From assembly GCA_964542475.1 (NCBI GenBank), contig CAZIUL010000042.1, positions 1 to 35,968 on the forward strand: 35,968 nucleotides of DNA, read 5' to 3'. The position numbers and the translations under genes are program-made. Positions 32,063-35,968 of this stretch are shown here, one piece after another; within the stretch, counting starts at the first letter, position 1, and each line of letters starts with the position of its first letter. Source of the DNA: CAZIUL01 sp964542475. Lineage in GTDB: Bacteria; Planctomycetota; B15-G4; CAYZWU01. The notes beneath the pieces are model-generated. The model searched no databases, was not told the origin of the DNA, and was given only the letters and a program-made list of their open reading frames with translations.

Positions 32063-32490
32063 CCGGAAACGGAACAGAGCGCGCCCCGGGCAAAGGAAAG
32101 ATCCTCATCATCGATGATGAGGAGGACATCATTTTCTTCCTGGAAACCGTCCTTGAGGACAACGGCTACACGGTCTTCGCCGCCTCGAACGTGTCCGAGG
32201 GTCTGGAGCTGATCAGGAACGAGAAACCGGACCTGGTCTGCCTCGACATACTAATGCCCGAGGAATCCGGCATCTCCCTCTACAAGAATCTGAAGTTCGA
32301 TCCTGAATTCAAGCGCCTGCCTGTGATCTTCATGAGCGGCCTGGGCATGTCGCAGGAGCTGCAAGACATAGACTACCTAAAGCTCGACAACGGAAAGGTT
32401 CTCGCTGAACCGGCAGGTTTCATTGAGAAGCCTGTCGACGTTGGACCTTTTCTGTTGCTCGTGAGAAGGGCGATCGGGTCGAAGCCATGA
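32059..32490 (+). CDS. Receiver-only response regulator 1
   Basis: The 143-residue CheY-like receiver has IIDDEED, phospho-acceptor D63 (CLDILMP) and conserved Lys in FIEKP. There is no DNA-binding or enzymatic output domain. About 25 extra residues lie between strands 4 and 5 (GLGMSQELQDIDYLKLDN). ATG 32059 overlaps the cytochrome-fusion stop (ATGA) and has GGAGAGG five bases upstream; ATG 32044 is less likely. Its stop overlaps the kinase start. Placement directly after redox-complex genes resembles hmc and tmc loci of Desulfovibrio, which also carry regulators. Confidence 0.9.
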   Translation: MTGNGTERAPGKGKILIIDDEEDIIFFLETVLEDNGYTVFAASNVSEGLELIRNEKPDLVCLDILMPEESGISLYKNLKFDPEFKRLPVIFMSGLGMSQELQDIDYLKLDNGKVLAEPAGFIEKPVDVGPFLLLVRRAIGSKP

Positions 32491-34325
32491 CGGACGAAGC
32501 GAACATCCCATCACAGGTCAACTCCTGGATCGCGCAGCAGCTGATCAGGCACGTTCCGTGCAACATCGTAGTCCTCGACCGCGATTTTAAGATCATCATG
32601 GCGAACGACAATTTTGTCGAGATGTTCGGTGATGTAACAGGAAAGCACTGTTTCGAGGCCTACAAGAAAAGAAAAAAAACCTGCAGCGACTGCATGGCCG
32701 TCAAGACTTTCGAAGACGGCAAACCGCGCATCAAGGACGAAAGCGGGATTGACAAGGATAACCGGCAGGCCCACTTCGTGGTCCAGACAGCGCCCGTCTA
32801 CAACGAGGTGGGTGAGATCAGGCACATCATCGAGATCTCCTACGACGTGACAGATGCCCGTAATCTCCAGAGACAGTACAACCTTCTTTTCGAGCGCGTT
32901 CCATGTTTCGTCTCGATCATCGACCGTGACCTGAAAATCGTCCGCACCAACGAGTTCGTGCGAAAAACCTTCGGCGACCAGACGGGCGAACACTGCTACA
33001 AGCTGTACAAGCTCCGCTCCGAGATGTGCGAGGAATGCCCCGCGCTGAAGACATTCAAGGACGGCCGTTCGTACAGGACAAAACAAGTCAGCTTTGACAA
33101 AGAAGGCAAGCGAACGAGTCTCATTGTCTCCACGGCGCCCCTGTCAAAGAGCGGCGAAGACTTTGACCACGTCATCGAGATGGCGATCGACGTGACGAAA
33201 TCGGAAACGCTTTACGAGGAACTCCTGAGCCAGAGGGAGTTCAGCGCCAAGTTGATCGAGAGCGCCATGGATGCACTCGTCGCTTCGGATGCCTCGGGAA
33301 AGGTCAACACCTTCAACCCCGCCGCTGAGAAACTCTTCGATGTTTCCGCTGATGCGGTGATCGGGAAGATGGACTTCTGGAGTTTCCAGCCCCGGGGATT
33401 TGTGGACGAAATCAAGCAGGGCGACAAGCCGATCACGGCCCTTGATACGGTCGTGACCGACCAGAAGGGCCGGGAGATCCCCGTGCGATTCTCGAGCACG
33501 AAGATCACGAAAAAAGAGGAGGTGATCGGTTGGTCCACTTTTCTCCAGGACCTGCGCGCGTACAAGGAGCTCGAGAAGGAAAACATCGAAAACGAGCGTC
33601 TCGCGTCCGTGGGCCAGACAGTGGCGCAGCTTGCTCATGGTATCAAGAACATCCTCACCGGCCTTCAGGGGGGGATGTACGTCATCAAGTCGGGGATCAA
33701 GAGAGGCTCTTCGGAGAAGACGAACAAGGGCTGGCATATGCTTGAACGGAACGTGAGCCGCATCACCGACCTCGTAAAGGGTTTCCTGAGTTTCTCCAAG
33801 GGCCACGTGCCGGAAGTCAGGATGAGCGATCCCGTCAAGATCGCCGAGGAGGTTTTTGAACTCTACCGGGATGCCGCGGAAAAGAAGGGCGTGGAGCTCC
33901 GCTTCGAGCCGGCCGGCCCCCTTGATGCGGCACCCCTTGATGCTGAGGACATCCACACCTGTCTCGAGAACCTCGTCTCGAACGCCATCGACGCCTGCCA
34001 GGTCTCCGACCGTGGCGGGCAGATGGTCTCGATCGGCGTCAGCGAGAAGGAGAAGGTGATCCTATACGAGGTTGCAGACACGGGACGCGGTATGGAGTAC
34101 GATATCAAGAACAAGGTCTTCACCACCTTCTTCACAACGAAGGGGCTCGGCGGAACCGGGCTCGGGCTCATGGTAACGCGCAAGATCGTGCAGGAGCACG
34201 GCGGAAAGATCAACGTCGAGTCGAAGCGTGGTGAAGGCTCCGTATTCAGGATCAGATTGCCCAGGAAAAGACTACCCTCCCTTCCCGGCGGAAACGGTGG
34301 GGGCGGAGTGACGGCAATTAAGTAA
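32487..34325 (+). CDS. Soluble PAS histidine kinase with two Cys-motif PAS domains
   Basis: The 612-residue kinase has no membrane segment, so it senses a cytoplasmic signal. Three PAS domains precede a HisKA (AHGIKN, H384) and an HATPase_c with N box (NLVSNAIDAC), G1 (DTGRGM) and G2 (GTGLGL). PAS1 and PAS2 each carry the same C-x10-C-x2-C triad: C55, C66, C69 and C170, C181, C184, embedded in HCF(E)AYKK...CSDC and HCYKLYK...CEEC. This suggests binding of a metal, an Fe-S cluster or a redox disulfide. PAS3 is a plain PAS. ATG overlaps the receiver stop (ATGA). It probably phosphorylates the neighbouring receivers in response to the redox state of the complex. Confidence 0.92.
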   Translation: MTDEANIPSQVNSWIAQQLIRHVPCNIVVLDRDFKIIMANDNFVEMFGDVTGKHCFEAYKKRKKTCSDCMAVKTFEDGKPRIKDESGIDKDNRQAHFVVQTAPVYNEVGEIRHIIEISYDVTDARNLQRQYNLLFERVPCFVSIIDRDLKIVRTNEFVRKTFGDQTGEHCYKLYKLRSEMCEECPALKTFKDGRSYRTKQVSFDKEGKRTSLIVSTAPLSKSGEDFDHVIEMAIDVTKSETLYEELLSQREFSAKLIESAMDALVASDASGKVNTFNPAAEKLFDVSADAVIGKMDFWSFQPRGFVDEIKQGDKPITALDTVVTDQKGREIPVRFSSTKITKKEEVIGWSTFLQDLRAYKELEKENIENERLASVGQTVAQLAHGIKNILTGLQGGMYVIKSGIKRGSSEKTNKGWHMLERNVSRITDLVKGFLSFSKGHVPEVRMSDPVKIAEEVFELYRDAAEKKGVELRFEPAGPLDAAPLDAEDIHTCLENLVSNAIDACQVSDRGGQMVSIGVSEKEKVILYEVADTGRGMEYDIKNKVFTTFFTTKGLGGTGLGLMVTRKIVQEHGGKINVESKRGEGSVFRIRLPRKRLPSLPGGNGGGGVTAIK

Positions 34326-34359
34326 AGAGCATGGCCGATAAAACAAGGGAGGTTTATCC

Positions 34360-34890
34360 GTGGTAAGACCTGAAGATAAAACGGTTCTCGTTGTTGACGA
34401 CGAAGAAGATGTACGGGAGTTCCTGTCCACCGTTCTGGAAGATGCCGGCTTCAACGTAGTGACGGCTTCCGATGGCGTGGAGGCTCTGGAGAAGGTGACG
34501 GCGCAGCCGCCCGATTTTATCTCCCTGGACCTCGTGATGCCGAGGAAGTCGGGGATCAAGTTCCTCTACGAGCTGCGTCACAACAAGGAATGGAAGATGA
34601 TCCCCGTGGTCATTGTCACGGCTCACGCGCACGACGATCTCGGGAAGAGTGATTTCGACGGGATCTTTTCCGGCAAGAGCCTGACCGGGCCGAACGTGTA
34701 TCTCGAGAAACCGGTCAAGCCCGAATCCTACGTTCGTCTTGTCTGCGAGAAACTAGGTATCGAGTACGACAGGTCCGAGAATGAAGGAGACGTGGAAAGG
34801 CTGAGGAAAAAGCTCGATGGAATGGTCCAGAACGCCGATCCCCGGAAGCTTGCCGAGATGATCAGGAAGCTGGAGTCAGAAAACAAATAA
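34360..34890 (+). CDS. Receiver-only response regulator 2
   Basis: The 176-residue protein has a receiver domain (VVDDEED, D57 in SLDLVMP, Lys in YLEKP) with an insertion before the last strand (SDFDGIFSGKSLTG) like that of regulator 1. A ~40-residue charged helical tail (DVERLRKKLDGMVQ) replaces an output domain and could mediate partner binding. A GTG start follows GGAGG eight bases upstream. It is 34 bases after the kinase gene and in the same orientation, so probably the same transcript. Confidence 0.9.
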   Translation: MVRPEDKTVLVVDDEEDVREFLSTVLEDAGFNVVTASDGVEALEKVTAQPPDFISLDLVMPRKSGIKFLYELRHNKEWKMIPVVIVTAHAHDDLGKSDFDGIFSGKSLTGPNVYLEKPVKPESYVRLVCEKLGIEYDRSENEGDVERLRKKLDGMVQNADPRKLAEMIRKLESENK

Positions 34891-34934
34891 ACCGCAACGC
34901 CTGAGAGGCGAGCCCAGTGAAAAGGAGCGGAATG

Positions 34935-35282
34935 ATGGCAAAGAAAATTCTCGTAGTCGATGACGAGCAGGATATCAGGGATTTCCTGCGCAGTCTTCTC
35001 GAGGATGAAGGGTACGAAGTGAGCGAGGCGGAGGACGGTGTCATGGCCTTGGAGAAGGCCAAGGAGAGCAAACCGGATCTTGTCCTACTCGACCTTCAAA
35101 TGCCCGAGGAGACGGGTACCGGTTTCTACAGGAAGTTATGCAAGGATCGCGATGCGCCTCCCGTTATCGTCATCAGCGCGTTGGCGGGCAGAAATGTGGC
35201 TGTCAGCCGGTCGGTGCCGGTCTTTGACAAGCCGATCGACCGGGAGGGCCTGCTCGCGACGATCCGGGAAAAACTGAGCTGA
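34935..35282 (+). CDS. Receiver-only response regulator 3
   Basis: This is a minimal 115-residue CheY/Spo0F-like receiver: VVDDEQD, D53 (LLDLQMP) and Lys in FDKPID. It lacks the strand 4-5 insertion of the other two and has no output domain. ATG 34935 is chosen (AAGGAG seven bases upstream); an adjacent ATG at 34932 and a GTG at 34917 are alternatives. It ends the redox/signalling operon and converges with the TIG-domain gene 21 bases away. A small hairpin (34898-34910) lies before it. Confidence 0.9.
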   Translation: MAKKILVVDDEQDIRDFLRSLLEDEGYEVSEAEDGVMALEKAKESKPDLVLLDLQMPEETGTGFYRKLCKDRDAPPVIVISALAGRNVAVSRSVPVFDKPIDREGLLATIREKLS

Positions 35283-35303
35283 TACGGAACCTTACTATCT
35301 TTT

Positions 35304-35968
35304 TCAATTGAAGCCCCACATGAGCGAACCGGTGCCGTTAGGATTGTTGCCGCCCGTGGCCCAGATCAATGGGTTGTCATCCACCAGGGCATGTATATAG
35401 ATGTTGATGAAGCCAACGCCCAGGTCAGTCACCTCATATGGGAACGTCTGGTAACCGCCCGCGTTGAGGTTCATTATCCATAACAGCCTGAACTGGTTGC
35501 CGAGCCCCATCCAGCCCCATTGCGTTTTTGTGGGGCCCGGATCAAGGGAAAGGAATAGCCCATAGGCCGCGCCCGGATCGCCCGTAATGGAAAAACGAAC
35601 CATGTCGCCGGGATAAAGGTTCGTGATATCCACGTCCGTGAGGTTCATGGGAGGCGCCCCGCTGGGCGGCAGAAACTCGAAGCACTGTGCAAGGGTACCG
35701 GTTCCATAGTCGTTGGCCACTTCCACTCCCACGAGGTCTGGGATCGGGTACAGCGGTGTTTCGCATGTGATCGTGCTCGAGTCCTGAACCACAACGTTCG
35801 TTCCGGGTAAACCTCCGAAAAGCACGGAAAGCCCGTCCTCGGAAAAATCGCTTCCGAAGATTGTAACAGGTGTTCCTGCCTCCAACAGGCCGTTATCCGG
35901 GTCAATTGAGCTGACCTGTGGGGCGTTGTGGTACGTGAACCCGCTGAAAAGCGTGTCGGATCCGTTGC
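35304..35968 (-). CDS. IPT/TIG-domain surface protein, partial (N-terminus off window)
   Basis: The minus-strand frame is open to the window edge, so only the C-terminal ~220 residues are visible. The segment APQVSSIDPDNGLLEAGTPV followed by TIFGSDF and VLFGG is a typical IPT/TIG beta-sandwich repeat, preceded by the end of another (LFSGFTYHN). The last ~110 residues (NLTDVDITNLYPGDMVRFSI onward, ending MWGFN) form a separate beta-rich unit with low charge, as in exported repeat proteins. The apparent start codon inside the window is not the real one. It is likely a cell-surface or secreted protein. Confidence 0.8.
   Translation of the reverse strand, partial: NGSDTLFSGFTYHNAPQVSSIDPDNGLLEAGTPVTIFGSDFSEDGLSVLFGGLPGTNVVVQDSSTITCETPLYPIPDLVGVEVANDYGTGTLAQCFEFLPPSGAPPMNLTDVDITNLYPGDMVRFSITGDPGAAYGLFLSLDPGPTKTQWGWMGLGNQFRLLWIMNLNAGGYQTFPYEVTDLGVGFINIYIHALVDDNPLIWATGGNNPNGTGSLMWGFN

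Overview
The window looks like a chromosomal piece of an anaerobic, GC-rich Desulfobacterota (Deltaproteobacteria), probably a sulfate reducer or syntroph. The main reasons are an Hmc/Tmc-type transmembrane electron-transfer operon, an orange-protein (ORP/MrpORP-like) gene cluster with sigma-54-type promoters, and DUF5320 and CGGC-domain proteins. No 16S rRNA or other strict marker is present, so this is an inference from gene content.

Layout. (1) 267-2513 (+): two exported proteins of unknown role. The first frame is split by an in-frame TGA just after its signal peptide. (2) 2607-6436 (-): an AAA ATPase of the DUF4143 type, and a radical SAM/SPASM enzyme carrying three beta-sandwich-like modules between its core and its C-terminal Fe-S domain. 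(3) 6714-12921 (+): a tight operon of an MCE protein with a dead protease-like domain, an ABC ATPase-permease fusion and a GH116 glucosylceramidase-like lipoprotein, followed by a REP-like repeat and a Tat-exported sugar isomerase-like protein (13068-13919). (4) 14059-14598 (+): an orphan. (5) 14700-17801 (-): an EndoQ-like PHP nuclease and a compact UvrD-type helicase, both ending in a QxxLF clamp-binding motif. (6) 18038-19764 (-): a PPOX flavoprotein, a CGGC protein and a radical SAM gene cut by a transposon. (7) 19765-22751: a complete, apparently unusual transposon with two different DDE transposases and a middle protein, in three nested overlapping frames between about 50-bp imperfect inverted repeats. 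It joins two unrelated broken genes without a target duplication.

(8) 22939-27101 (+): an ORP-like cluster of three small NifX/ORP-fold proteins, a DUF5320 protein, a MinD-type ATPase remnant, an Mrp-ORP fusion and a decayed ORP copy behind a near-perfect sigma-54 promoter. (9) 27187-32062 (+): a four-gene membrane redox complex. It consists of an HdrD-like Fe-S protein, a NarI/HmcE-like cytochrome b, an HmcB-like ferredoxin and an NrfD protein fused to a six-CxxCH cytochrome. (10) 32059-35282 (+): a translationally coupled response regulator and a histidine kinase with two cysteine-motif PAS domains, then two more receiver-only regulators. (11) 35304-35968 (-): the C-terminal part of a TIG-domain surface protein running off the edge.

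Regions 8-10 plausibly form one redox-regulated unit: sigma-54 promoters, Fe-S/Mo-Cu-type carrier proteins, a quinone/cytochrome-linked membrane complex and a cysteine-based sensor. I saw no tRNA, rRNA or CRISPR array.
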